This document shows positions 1 to 9,366 of a stretch of 64,000 bases of DNA, piece after piece. The notes beneath the pieces are model-generated. The model saw nothing but the letters and a program-made list of their open reading frames with translations, had not been told where the DNA came from and made no database searches. Position 1 is the stretch's first letter. Each line of letters starts with the position of its first letter. The DNA comes from Akkermansiaceae bacterium (GTDB taxonomy: Bacteria > Verrucomicrobiota > Verrucomicrobiia > Verrucomicrobiales > Akkermansiaceae), in contig JAPJNB010000045.1 of the NCBI GenBank assembly GCA_026461385.1, forward strand, positions 1 to 64,000, given 5' to 3'. Position numbers and translations under genes: made by a program.

Positions 1-37
1 GAAAGCTGAAATGGCGATCACGGGTGGGAAAGGGGAG

Positions 38-312
38 CTGCAAACCCAGAGGCTCATTTACACGCACCTTGGGCCGTTCTGCACGGACCTTGGCATCAAC
101 TCGCATGGACCATGGGCCGTTCTGCCCGGAAGTAGAGCCATCCTGCACTCACCTCGGGCCGGGCTGCCGTAATCTAGGAAAGGGCTCGCACGCACCTGAA
201 GGCGTTTCCGCAGGCACCTTGGCACGTTCTGCAAGCACCTTAAGGCCCGCTGCCATCACCTTCTAACAGACTGCGCTCACCTGGAGCGAGGCTGCCATGA
301 CCTCGCTTGGGG
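38..312. repeat. Degenerate 21-bp tandem repeat array, about 13 units, approximate consensus CTGCANNCACCTTGGGCCGTT
   Basis: Unit starts read at 38, ~59, 79, 100, 122, 143, 164, 185, 208, 229, 250, 271, 292; spacing almost always 20-23 and usually exactly 21. Confidence 0.85.
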
Positions 313-573
313 TGGGAGAGAGGTGGGAGCGAGGTTTTTTAACCGCAAAGGCTGAAGATGAGTGGATGGGGGAGGCTTACGCGTCGATTATGGAGGCCTG
401 AATGGCTGTGAAGAACCGCAAAAAGAGGCTTGCCCGACCGCGGTCGCTCGCCTATATCAGGGCCGTAGATGCGTTTTGGGTGGGGTGAGGCTTTTTCTCA
501 AACCACCGCCGCAGCACAGATTTTCGGCACCCGCCGCTCAATGATTTCCTTGGAACGATCCGCCATGAACCTT

Positions 574-598
574 AAAACCAATCGCCTTGATTGGTTTT
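574..598. other. Perfect inverted repeat AAAACCAATC-gcctt-GATTGGTTTT upstream of infC (hairpin; possible terminator or attenuator)
   Basis: 10-bp perfect stem, 5-nt loop, T-rich 3' arm. Confidence 0.6.
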
Positions 599-729
599 CC
601 CCCGCTGTCCCCGATCTATGATCCGGCGTCTGGCACATCGTTCTGCATCCCTCTTCGCATCGTTTTCGTGCGGCGGCTTTGGTCGTTTGTGCCGCGATGC
701 GTCGCATCTACCCACTGGAGGACAACACC

Positions 730-1434
730 ATCGCTAAGCCACAAAGAGACCCAAACAGGGGCCGTTTCCGCGACATGACGCGGATCAACGACCGAATCCG
801 TGCACCGAAAGTCCGCGTCGTACTCGCCACCGGCGAACAACTTGGCGTGATGAGCTCGCGTGACGCACTTGCCAAAGCTCAATCGCTCGGACTCGATCTG
901 GTCGAGATCGCTGGCCAAGTCGATCCGCCGGTCTGCAAGATCGTTGACTACGGGAAGTTCAAGTACGAGCAGGCCAAGCTGAAAAAGCAGAAGTCGAAGA
1001 GCGCGACCCGCATGAAGGAAGTGAAATTCCGCGTGGGCACGGGACAGCACGACTACAACATCAAGCTGGGTCGGGCGGAAGGTTTCCTCGAAGCGAATCA
1101 CAAGTGCCGCTTCGTCTTGCAGTTCCGGGGTCGCGAAAATGCTCACAAGGACCTTGGATTTGTTGTCCTCAACCGGATCATCGAAGATCTGAAATCAATG
1201 GCGCAAGTGGACCAACCCCCGCGCCTCAACGGACGGGCGGTCGCGATGATTCTCTCGCCGCTACCCGCGCATCAGCGCAAGCGCAAATTCCATCTGTTCC
1301 ACGGTGAACTCATGGAGGAAGACGATTTCGAAACCGATGCGGAGCAAGAAGACGACATCCCCGACGACGATTTCGTCCCGGATGAGGTGCCTGATGAGGC
1401 CTCCGATGAGGCTGCTTCAAAGCAGGCGGAATAA
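730..1434 (+). CDS. infC: Translation initiation factor IF-3 with acidic C-terminal extension; probable non-canonical ATC start
   Basis: TRINDRIRAPKVRVV, LDLVEIAGQVDPPVCKIVDYGKFKYEQ, VKFRVGTGQHDYNIKL are IF-3 signatures. ORF track starts at 679; GGAGG at 717-721 followed by ATC at 730. Confidence 0.93.
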   Translation: MAKPQRDPNRGRFRDMTRINDRIRAPKVRVVLATGEQLGVMSSRDALAKAQSLGLDLVEIAGQVDPPVCKIVDYGKFKYEQAKLKKQKSKSATRMKEVKFRVGTGQHDYNIKLGRAEGFLEANHKCRFVLQFRGRENAHKDLGFVVLNRIIEDLKSMAQVDQPPRLNGRAVAMILSPLPAHQRKRKFHLFHGELMEEDDFETDAEQEDDIPDDDFVPDEVPDEASDEAASKQAE

Positions 1435-1528
1435 GTTTAACGTGCCTGCTGGCGGCGAGGAGATTTTCATCGCCCGCCGCTAGCAGGATTTGTCGAACCA
1501 CTCGTAAGATTGCGACCCACTTTGGCCC

Positions 1529-2188
1529 ATGCTCTATCTCTTTGATATCGATGGAACACTCGTCGACACGGGTGGTGCAGGGATGAGGGCGTTGCAGGAA
1601 GCCACGCGCGAAGTTTTCGGGCACGAGGGACCGGCACTGGACCTTGCAGGAAGCACGGATCTTGGGATTGTGGGGTGCATCCACCACCATTTCTCGATCG
1701 AATCCACTCCCGAGCGGGTGGACGCCTATTTCCAAGTCTATCTCGATCGGTTAGACTGGAATTTAGCGCATGGCGGGTTCCCGGGGCGGGTTCTGGATGG
1801 GGCGGCGGACTTGCTCGTTGCCTTGGCCGCGCGGGCTGATGCGACGATTGGCTTGCTGACTGGCAACACGGCGGGTGGGGCCGCCGCGAAGATGCGGCAC
1901 TTTGGTTTGGCAAGTCACTTCCCCTTCGGCGCTTACGGCTGCGACCATGCCGATCGAAATCGCCTCGGCCCGATCGCCCTCCAGCGGGCAGCCGTCCACG
2001 CGGGGAAAAATTTCACGCCTGATGAAACTTGGGTCATCGGAGATACGCCCAAAGACATCGCCTGTGCTCATGCCATGGGGGCACGCTGCCTCGCGGTTGC
2101 GACGGGTCAGTTTTCTTCGAAACAACTCACAGAGCATCAGGCGGATGTGGTGGTGGAATCGTTGGAAGATGCGCTCGGCTGGATTTGA
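1529..2188 (+). CDS. HAD-family hydrolase (phosphoglycolate phosphatase-like)
   Basis: N-terminal LYLFDIDGTLVDTGGAG, LLTGNT, VIGDTPKDIACAHAMGAR. Confidence 0.85.
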   Translation: MLYLFDIDGTLVDTGGAGMRALQEATREVFGHEGPALDLAGSTDLGIVGCIHHHFSIESTPERVDAYFQVYLDRLDWNLAHGGFPGRVLDGAADLLVALAARADATIGLLTGNTAGGAAAKMRHFGLASHFPFGAYGCDHADRNRLGPIALQRAAVHAGKNFTPDETWVIGDTPKDIACAHAMGARCLAVATGQFSSKQLTEHQADVVVESLEDALGWI

Positions 2189-2295
2189 GTGAGAGGCGAA
2201 TCGGTTTCTGACGGATCGCCCGGTTTTCGGACGACGATTGGTCTATTCGGGATTTTTTTGTATGCCGATCGCCACCGCCCTGCTTCACTGTTCCC

Positions 2296-3690
2296 GTGTC
2301 CGCAATGCAGACAAACCCGACGGAAGATACCCTCCTGTTAGTCGATCCTGATCTTGATTTCTTGGATTGGGCGACCAAGCATCTTTCCGCCAAAAATTTG
2401 AGAGTTTTGCGGTGCGACAATGCGGCGAATGCGATCAAAGTGATCGAAAAAACTTCGGTGAGTGTGGTGGTCGCGGCCATGGATCTCGAGCCGTTTGACG
2501 GCCCAGAATTGCTCGGGCGCATCATGCAACAAAGCCCGCAGACGCTGGTCATTCTCACAGCGGGTTTTCCCACGACCGGCCAGATCATCGAGGTGACCCA
2601 GCGCGGTGCCCACGACGTGTTGCGCAAGGAATCTCTCGCTTTCGAGCTGCGCCCGGTGATCGAGTCCGCGCTCCAGATCCAAGATGACCGCCGTGCGGCG
2701 CATCATCCAGATGCGGAAATGCCCAAGCACGATGGTCGGGTGAAAATGATCGGGATTTCCCGGGCGCTTCAGGAGGTTTTCAAGCTCGTCGGTCGGGTTG
2801 CGCGTTCCGATGCACCGGTCTTGATCGCCGGGGAGAGCGGAACGGGCAAGGAGCTCGTGGCCAAGGCCGTGCACGAATACAGCCCACGCCGACAGAAGGA
2901 AATGATCACCATCAACTGCGGTGCGATTCCTGAAAATTTGTTAGAAAGCGAACTGTTTGGACACGAGAAAGGTTCCTTCACCGGAGCGATCGCCCGTCGC
3001 GCTGGCCGTTTTGAGCAAGCGGACGGCGGAACGCTCTTCCTCGACGAAATCGGGGACATGCCGCTGTCGATCCAAGTGAAGCTTTTGCGCGTTCTGCAGG
3101 ATGGGTCATTTTCACGAGTGGGTGCAAATGAGACGATGACCACCGATGTCCGGATCGTAGCAGCCACGCACAAAAATCTATCAGACGAAGTTGTGGCGGG
3201 GCGATTCCGCGAAGATCTTTACTACCGGCTTAACGTAGTGGAAATCAAGATCCCCGCGCTGCGTGAGCGTTTGGAAGACATCCCGCTTCTTGCGGAATTT
3301 TTCCTTCAACGCATCACCCGGAAGAATGGCATGGCCCGAATCCGGATTTCGGCCGAGGCCGTGAGCACCCTGCAGGCCCACCATTGGCCTGGGAATGTGC
3401 GCGAACTCGAGAACACCATCGCCCGTGCCTGTGCCCTTGCGTCATCGCAGATCCTTCTTCCAGCAGATATTCCGTTAGCATCCGCACCGCGCAAGGCGCC
3501 AGATGGATTTAACGCCTCGTTAGACAAGTTAATCAATACGGCACCCACCGATATGAACCTGCTCGATTGGCTCGGCGGCGAAGTTGCCAAGCGCATCCTT
3601 GAGCGGTCGGATGGTGACCTCAAGGAGGCCTCAATCGCCATGAATCTTCCTCTAGCAGAACTTAGAAAATTGTTGGCACAGAAAAAATAA
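2296..3690 (+). CDS. Sigma-54-dependent response regulator (NtrC family) with atypical receiver domain
   Basis: AAA+ motifs GESGTGKELVAKAVHEYS, ELFGHEKGSFTGA, GGTLFLDEIGDMP, WPGNVRELENT; degenerate Fis-like C-terminus. Confidence 0.9.
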   Translation: MSAMQTNPTEDTLLLVDPDLDFLDWATKHLSAKNLRVLRCDNAANAIKVIEKTSVSVVVAAMDLEPFDGPELLGRIMQQSPQTLVILTAGFPTTGQIIEVTQRGAHDVLRKESLAFELRPVIESALQIQDDRRAAHHPDAEMPKHDGRVKMIGISRALQEVFKLVGRVARSDAPVLIAGESGTGKELVAKAVHEYSPRRQKEMITINCGAIPENLLESELFGHEKGSFTGAIARRAGRFEQADGGTLFLDEIGDMPLSIQVKLLRVLQDGSFSRVGANETMTTDVRIVAATHKNLSDEVVAGRFREDLYYRLNVVEIKIPALRERLEDIPLLAEFFLQRITRKNGMARIRISAEAVSTLQAHHWPGNVRELENTIARACALASSQILLPADIPLASAPRKAPDGFNASLDKLINTAPTDMNLLDWLGGEVAKRILERSDGDLKEASIAMNLPLAELRKLLAQKK

Positions 3691-3695
3691 TTCCG

Positions 3696-4319
3696 ATGTT
3701 TCACGCCATCGACCATCCGCTCATTGCAGAAGAGTTGACCAAGCTTCGCAACCCCGAGTGTCCGTCGCCCGAGTTTCGGCAGCGCGTGCGCCGGATCGCT
3801 TCATTGATGGCTCCTAGCGTCACGGCGAATCTCGAAACCACCGTCGTTTCTTGCCAAACGCCGCTCGAAATCACCTCGGGCAGCCACGTCGCGCGGGCGA
3901 TCATTCTTGCCCCAGTGCTTCGTGCAGGGCTGGGATTTCTCGATGGTTTTCTGGATTTGATTCCGCAGGCATCCGTCGCGCACATCGGCCTAGCGCGCAA
4001 CGAGCAAACGCTGCAGCCTGAGCCCTATTACCTCAAGCATCCACCGGTTTTGGGCGAGAGCGAGATCATCATCCTTGACCCCATGCTCGCGACCGGTGGC
4101 TCTGCGGTTGAGGCCGTCCGCAGCCTTTGGGGTGCTGGCGCTCGCCATATCCGATTCGCCTGTCTCGTGGCCGCGCCCGAGGGGGTAGCCGCGCTGGAGG
4201 AGGCGTTTCCTGGCCTGGCGATCTATGCCGCTTGCCTTGACCGCCGCCTCAATGACTCCGGATACATCCTGCCTGGCTTAGGCGATGCGGGAGATCGACT
4301 TTACGGTACCTGCGGCTAA
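3696..4319 (+). CDS. upp: Uracil phosphoribosyltransferase
   Basis: APVLRAGLGFLDGFLDLIPQASVAHIGLARNE and DPMLATGGSAVEAV (PRPP loop). Confidence 0.92.
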   Translation: MFHAIDHPLIAEELTKLRNPECPSPEFRQRVRRIASLMAPSVTANLETTVVSCQTPLEITSGSHVARAIILAPVLRAGLGFLDGFLDLIPQASVAHIGLARNEQTLQPEPYYLKHPPVLGESEIIILDPMLATGGSAVEAVRSLWGAGARHIRFACLVAAPEGVAALEEAFPGLAIYAACLDRRLNDSGYILPGLGDAGDRLYGTCG

Positions 4320-4383
4320 CCGTGGTTTTCCGATCATCAGGGCTGGCAATGAGCCGGCGATCGCTGTATTTTCCGCCAGTCCG

Positions 4384-6975
4384 ATGAAATGGTGGCCAAG
4401 ATTATCACTGCTTCTGTTTTCCCTGCAGCCGTTGCTGGGTCAAGGGGAGCTCGTGACCACGCCGAGAGAGCAAAAGGGGGACGATGCCCTCGCTGCCGGC
4501 TTGTGGGAGGTCGCTGAACTGCATTTCAAGGAGTGCCTTGCCGCCTCCGCCTCCGCCCCGCCCGAGGTGAGAGCCAGAGTGGCCATCCACCTCGCCGAGT
4601 CCTTGATCCGCGGCGGAAATCCCGCTGAGGCCGCCGATCTGCTCGAGCAATCATGGGTTTCAGGAAATCCCGCAGCCCCATTTTGGAAAGCCCAAGCCTT
4701 GGCTTCTCAAGGCCATCTCGCCGAGGCCTCCGCCCTCTTGTCAAAGCTGCTGAGTGATCCCGCGGCCCCCCATCGCATCGAAGCGGCGTTCACCCTAAGC
4801 CGTGTTCAACTGACACTCGGTCAGCCGCAATCCGCGCTTGATACACTCGGCGCGCTCCTTCCGGAAGCCAACCCCGCAACCCGAGCGAAGATCCGACTCG
4901 AGCAGGTCGAAATTCTAATCGATCTCGATCGCGCGACCGAAGCACGCAGTTTGCTTTCAGCCGTCGACTCCATCGCCGCTTCTGGCCAGCCGATCGCCGC
5001 ATTTTTAACAGCCCGATTGTGGTTAAAAGAAGGCCGATTCACCGAAGCTCGGGTTGGATTCCAAGAACTCATCAATCACCCACAAGGACAATCGCTCGAA
5101 CGCTATCACCTCGCCGCCATCGGTCTTGCGGATGCGATCATGGCTGAGGGAAATCCAGAAGAGGCTTCTAGCTCGCTGATCGGATTTCTCGATGATCACC
5201 CGGCCTCACCGTTCCTCGATGCGATTTTTCAACGGTTGGTGCAGTGCGTGCCCTCTAAACCGAAGACCAACGATTCGACGCTTGAGGGCATCGCCCGTTG
5301 GATCACGATTCCGACGATACCCACAAGCGGGTTGATCGCCACATCGTCACCCGCGAATGCCTCTGCCACTGCCGCGTGGCCGGTGACGCGAATTTCTAGC
5401 GATCTAACCGAACTTCGTGTATACTCGCTCTACACGCGGGCGCGGGTCATTCATCGATTTGGAACGAAAGAGGCCAATGCTGAATCCAAGCAACTCCTGA
5501 GGCGCTTGCTTCTTGAAAATCCCGATCATGCCCTTGCCCCTCGGGCACTCTATCAGCTCGCTAGATGGGCTCTCGAAGAAGGTTCGGTGGAGCAGGCATT
5601 TTCCATACTGGCAGTTCTTAGGGATTCCACCAAGTTATTGGATCTCAAAGGTGAAGCAACGTTTCTAGAGGCTCGTGCCACTTGCTTGAATGGCGACCCA
5701 ACCAAAGCCGTTCAGTTATTCAATGAAGCTGCCATTGAGTTGACCGGGGCAAATGCTCGGACCGCGCGACTCATGTCGGCGATCGCCCGCCTTCGCGGCG
5801 GAGACTTCAGTGGCACGTCGCTTATTCAACACCGAAATGCCGCTAGCGATGATGGACTGGAAGCAGACATCGAGCTTGAGCGCGCCCTTGCGACGCCAAC
5901 TCCGAATGCTGCTAGATCGTTACTTGAGGAATTTCTTCGCCGATTCCCAAGCCATCCGAGAGTTGCAGAAGCAAAGCTTGCCGCTGTGGAGGCTGCGCTC
6001 AATAGTCCGAACCCCGACCTTGGATTTGCCAAATCCGAATTGGATAGTCTGTTAGAAAATGGTGAAAGCCCCAGCGCCGCCACCGCACCGCGAATCGCGC
6101 TGAATCGCCTAAAAATTGCAGACCTTTCAAACGATGCGCAGGCGACGGCGACCATCGCTGAATCCATCATGACGCAATACCCATCCACACCCGCCGAAGC
6201 GGAAGCCGCGTTGACATCAGGGCGAAGCCTTTTCCAATCAGGTAGCTACAATGCCGCCCGGTTGGTCCTTGAAAAACTTGCTGCATCCAACACGCACTCA
6301 GCAAATGCGCAGGCGGCATGGCTCCTCGCCGCCCGTGCGGCAGCACTCGGCGGAACCCCTCAGTCGAAGGAAGAGGCTCTGATCCTTTTTGATAAGGCCA
6401 TTGGAAGTAGCGGGCCCGTAAGCTCGATTGCGATTCTCGAAAAGGCAAAACATCTCATCAATCTCTATCGGCTCAACGATGCCTCGACCTTTCTATCCAA
6501 GTGGATGGCGACTTTACCAGAAACCGATCCTCTTCAACTGCCTGCAGGTCTTCTGTTAGGTGATGCTTTGTATGCGCAAGGAAGTTCAAATCCTGCTTCG
6601 CTGGTAGAGGCTCTCGCAGTGTACGATAAGTTGCTGAAGCAGGCGGTGAACCAGACGGCATTACTGAATCGGCTTCAATACCTGCGCGGCCTCACCCTTG
6701 AGCAACTTCCGGATGAGTTGGACCCAGCAAAAAAGCGAGATAAACAGGCGCTCCAAGCCTACCACTCGGTGCTGGAAGTGACCACTCGACCCACGGAGTG
6801 GTATTATTTTGAGCTCTGCGGATTTCGCGCGCTCACCTTGTTAGAAAACACCCAGCGCTGGCGGGAGGCGGTAAATGTCGCAAATCAAATCGCTTCCTTC
6901 AAGGGCCCTCGCGCCGAAGAAGCCTCCACTCGCGCAAGCCAACTCCAGCTCAGGCACATGATCTGGGAGGACTAA
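4384..6975 (+). CDS. Secreted tetratricopeptide-repeat protein
   Basis: Signal peptide MKWWPRLSLLLFSLQPLLG; repeated helical TPR-like segments. ORF track starts at 4285; 4384 gives a signal peptide. Confidence 0.75.
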   Translation: MKWWPRLSLLLFSLQPLLGQGELVTTPREQKGDDALAAGLWEVAELHFKECLAASASAPPEVRARVAIHLAESLIRGGNPAEAADLLEQSWVSGNPAAPFWKAQALASQGHLAEASALLSKLLSDPAAPHRIEAAFTLSRVQLTLGQPQSALDTLGALLPEANPATRAKIRLEQVEILIDLDRATEARSLLSAVDSIAASGQPIAAFLTARLWLKEGRFTEARVGFQELINHPQGQSLERYHLAAIGLADAIMAEGNPEEASSSLIGFLDDHPASPFLDAIFQRLVQCVPSKPKTNDSTLEGIARWITIPTIPTSGLIATSSPANASATAAWPVTRISSDLTELRVYSLYTRARVIHRFGTKEANAESKQLLRRLLLENPDHALAPRALYQLARWALEEGSVEQAFSILAVLRDSTKLLDLKGEATFLEARATCLNGDPTKAVQLFNEAAIELTGANARTARLMSAIARLRGGDFSGTSLIQHRNAASDDGLEADIELERALATPTPNAARSLLEEFLRRFPSHPRVAEAKLAAVEAALNSPNPDLGFAKSELDSLLENGESPSAATAPRIALNRLKIADLSNDAQATATIAESIMTQYPSTPAEAEAALTSGRSLFQSGSYNAARLVLEKLAASNTHSANAQAAWLLAARAAALGGTPQSKEEALILFDKAIGSSGPVSSIAILEKAKHLINLYRLNDASTFLSKWMATLPETDPLQLPAGLLLGDALYAQGSSNPASLVEALAVYDKLLKQAVNQTALLNRLQYLRGLTLEQLPDELDPAKKRDKQALQAYHSVLEVTTRPTEWYYFELCGFRALTLLENTQRWREAVNVANQIASFKGPRAEEASTRASQLQLRHMIWED

Positions 6976-7013
6976 TGTAACCATCGCCAACAATCATCTA
7001 ACCCATTTCATTT

Positions 7014-7748
7014 ATGCCAAATCTACTCGTCACTGGAAAATCCGGCCGCATGGGTCAAGCGGTACTGGAAGCTGCTGCTCAAGCGAATGTCAATGTCGCT
7101 GCCACTCATGATACGGGTGAAGATCTGATCGCCGCAATCGCAAAGGCCAACTGCGCCATCGATTTTACCATTCATTCATTCACTTCGACCCTCGTCGAAG
7201 CAGCTCTAAAGCACAACGTTCGTCTGGTGATTGGTACCACTGGACATACCGATGACGAGCGCGCCATCATTCACGAGGCTGCTAAGTCAATCCCGATCGT
7301 CTATGCGGCTAATTATTCAGTCGGCGTCAATACGCTTTTTTGGCTGACACGCCAAGCCGCTCGGATTCTCACTCAGGAGCGCTTTGACATCGAGGTGACC
7401 GAGATGCACCACAAACACAAGATCGATGCGCCCTCCGGCACCGCTCGCAGGATATTGGAAATTCTCAACGATGAAACAGGAACGACCTATCAAAACGATG
7501 TGGCGCATGGACGTTTTGGTAACATCGGTCCACGCAAGCCCCGCGAGATCGGCATGCACACGCTTCGTGGCGGTGATGTCGTTGGCGATCACACGGTACT
7601 CTTCGCAGCTGATGGCGAGAGGGTTGAACTGACTCACAAGGCGTCATCCCGCCTGACCTTTGCTGCAGGGGCGGTCCGGGCTGCTCGGTGGCTTCAAGAT
7701 CAACCGGTCGGACTTTACGACATGCAGGACGTGCTTGGCCTCGTCTAA
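7014..7748 (+). CDS. dapB: 4-hydroxy-tetrahydrodipicolinate reductase
   Basis: GKSGRMGQAVLE, IGTTGH, ANYSVGVNTLF, EMHHKHKIDAPSGTA, GDHTVLFAADGERVELTHKASSR. Confidence 0.96.
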   Translation: MPNLLVTGKSGRMGQAVLEAAAQANVNVAATHDTGEDLIAAIAKANCAIDFTIHSFTSTLVEAALKHNVRLVIGTTGHTDDERAIIHEAAKSIPIVYAANYSVGVNTLFWLTRQAARILTQERFDIEVTEMHHKHKIDAPSGTARRILEILNDETGTTYQNDVAHGRFGNIGPRKPREIGMHTLRGGDVVGDHTVLFAADGERVELTHKASSRLTFAAGAVRAARWLQDQPVGLYDMQDVLGLV

Positions 7749-7774
7749 CGAATGCACCGGTTCTTAAAACAAGA

Positions 7775-9322
7775 ATGACACTCATGCGCTCCCTATCAAA
7801 ATTTACACTACTGCTCATTCTAACGGCTTGTGAGCCCAAGAAAGCCGACCATGTCGGCAAGCCTTCACCCGCGCCACAGACAACAGTTGCGGATTCGCTC
7901 GCCTCACCTCGCGCCGATTTTAAGTCGTCCGTGGTGCGCGTGAGTTCCACCCAGCAATCATGGAATGCCGGCCAGCCATGGGAAAAAAACCCACCTGCCC
8001 AGCGGCGGGCGCTCGCTGCGATCGTGAGTCCTCAACGGGTTCTAACCACTTCTGAAATGGTCGGCGATGCGACCTATCTTGAGCTTGAATCTCCGGATGG
8101 CACGCACTTTGCTCAGGCAAAGGTGATCGCGGTGGACTATGAGGCAAATCTTGCGTTGTTAGGCCCTGCTTCTGAAGAAGAAGGTAGGTCTCTATTCGAG
8201 CACACGATCCCGCTTGAAATGAACACGCCTCCTACCATCGGAGAAGGAGTTCAAATCATTCAAATCGAAGAAAACGGCCAAACTATTCTAACCGATGGTA
8301 GTATTCAAAGTATTGATGTCGCCTCGGATTTCTTGCCCGGCAATCGTTTTCTGACGTACTTGGTAAAAGCATCCATGCAAAGCGTCGCCAGCAGCTTTTC
8401 GCTGCCGGTGCTTCATGAGGGCAAAATGGTGGGTGTTCTAACAGGTTATCAAGCCAAGGATCAGATCTGCAATGTGATTTCCACTGACATCATCAACCGC
8501 TTCATCGGGGAAGCTGCCGATGGCAACTACCGGGGTTTTCCAAGTTTAGGAATATCCACTGCAAAGACAGAGGATCCATCGTTTCGGCAGTGGCTTAAGC
8601 TCAAGGATCAAGACGGTGGACTTTACATTCACGGCGTGCGGAAAGGCGGTGCCGCTCAAGTGGCTGGGGTTAAGGAGGGTGATGTCTTGCTCGCCATCGA
8701 TGGTCACGCGATCGATCGTCGCGGTTTCTATCAGCACCCGGTTTACGGAAGTCTTTTTTGGGGCCATTTGGTCCGTGGTGAAAAATCGACGGGCGATGCT
8801 CTTACGCTTTCTCTGGTGAGAGAGGGCGAGCCAATGGAACTTAGGGCGACGCTCACTCGTGAAGATGAGAATTCCAAATTGGTGCCTGCCTATCAATTTG
8901 GCAAAGCACCCAATTTCATGATTAAGGGTGGCTTGGTCTTCCTTGAGCTCACGCGACCCTTGCTAGAAGCGTTTGGTGAAAATTGGGAAACTCGGGCACC
9001 ACTCGATTTTCTCGACGCGCTTGAAAATCCCGAAAAATATGAGGACAAGGTGGAGCGCATCATTTTCCTCAGCCGATCCATCCCGACCCCTGCTACCGTG
9101 GGTTACGATTCTGTTAGAAATCTCATCGTCTGCAAGGTCAACGGTAAGGAGATCAAGAATATGAAAGGCCTCATTGCTGCATTCAAAGGAAACCTTGGGG
9201 AGCGCCACACCATCGAGTTCGCGGAGGATCAATTTAAACTGTATCTCGACGAGGCAACCTCGGCTGCCGTTGATGCCCAACTCCTTCAGCACGGGATCAG
9301 TCGGCTCTCCCGAGCGGAATAA
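7775..9322 (+). CDS. PDZ-domain lipoprotein related to HtrA/DegP, predicted catalytically inactive
   Basis: Lipobox LLILTAC; PDZ segment GLYIHGVRKGGAAQVAGVKEGDVLLAIDGHAID; HtrA-like fold region without His/Asp/Ser triad motifs. Confidence 0.7.
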   Translation: MTLMRSLSKFTLLLILTACEPKKADHVGKPSPAPQTTVADSLASPRADFKSSVVRVSSTQQSWNAGQPWEKNPPAQRRALAAIVSPQRVLTTSEMVGDATYLELESPDGTHFAQAKVIAVDYEANLALLGPASEEEGRSLFEHTIPLEMNTPPTIGEGVQIIQIEENGQTILTDGSIQSIDVASDFLPGNRFLTYLVKASMQSVASSFSLPVLHEGKMVGVLTGYQAKDQICNVISTDIINRFIGEAADGNYRGFPSLGISTAKTEDPSFRQWLKLKDQDGGLYIHGVRKGGAAQVAGVKEGDVLLAIDGHAIDRRGFYQHPVYGSLFWGHLVRGEKSTGDALTLSLVREGEPMELRATLTREDENSKLVPAYQFGKAPNFMIKGGLVFLELTRPLLEAFGENWETRAPLDFLDALENPEKYEDKVERIIFLSRSIPTPATVGYDSVRNLIVCKVNGKEIKNMKGLIAAFKGNLGERHTIEFAEDQFKLYLDEATSAAVDAQLLQHGISRLSRAE

Positions 9323-9366
9323 TCAGGAATGCTGGTAGTTCCACCAATCTATAAGACTGACCTTTC

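Noticed and set aside
24-266. 80-aa + strand ORF over the 21-bp array
   Set aside because: Composition and period follow the 21-bp tandem repeat; no recognisable start context or homology. Reported as a repeat instead.
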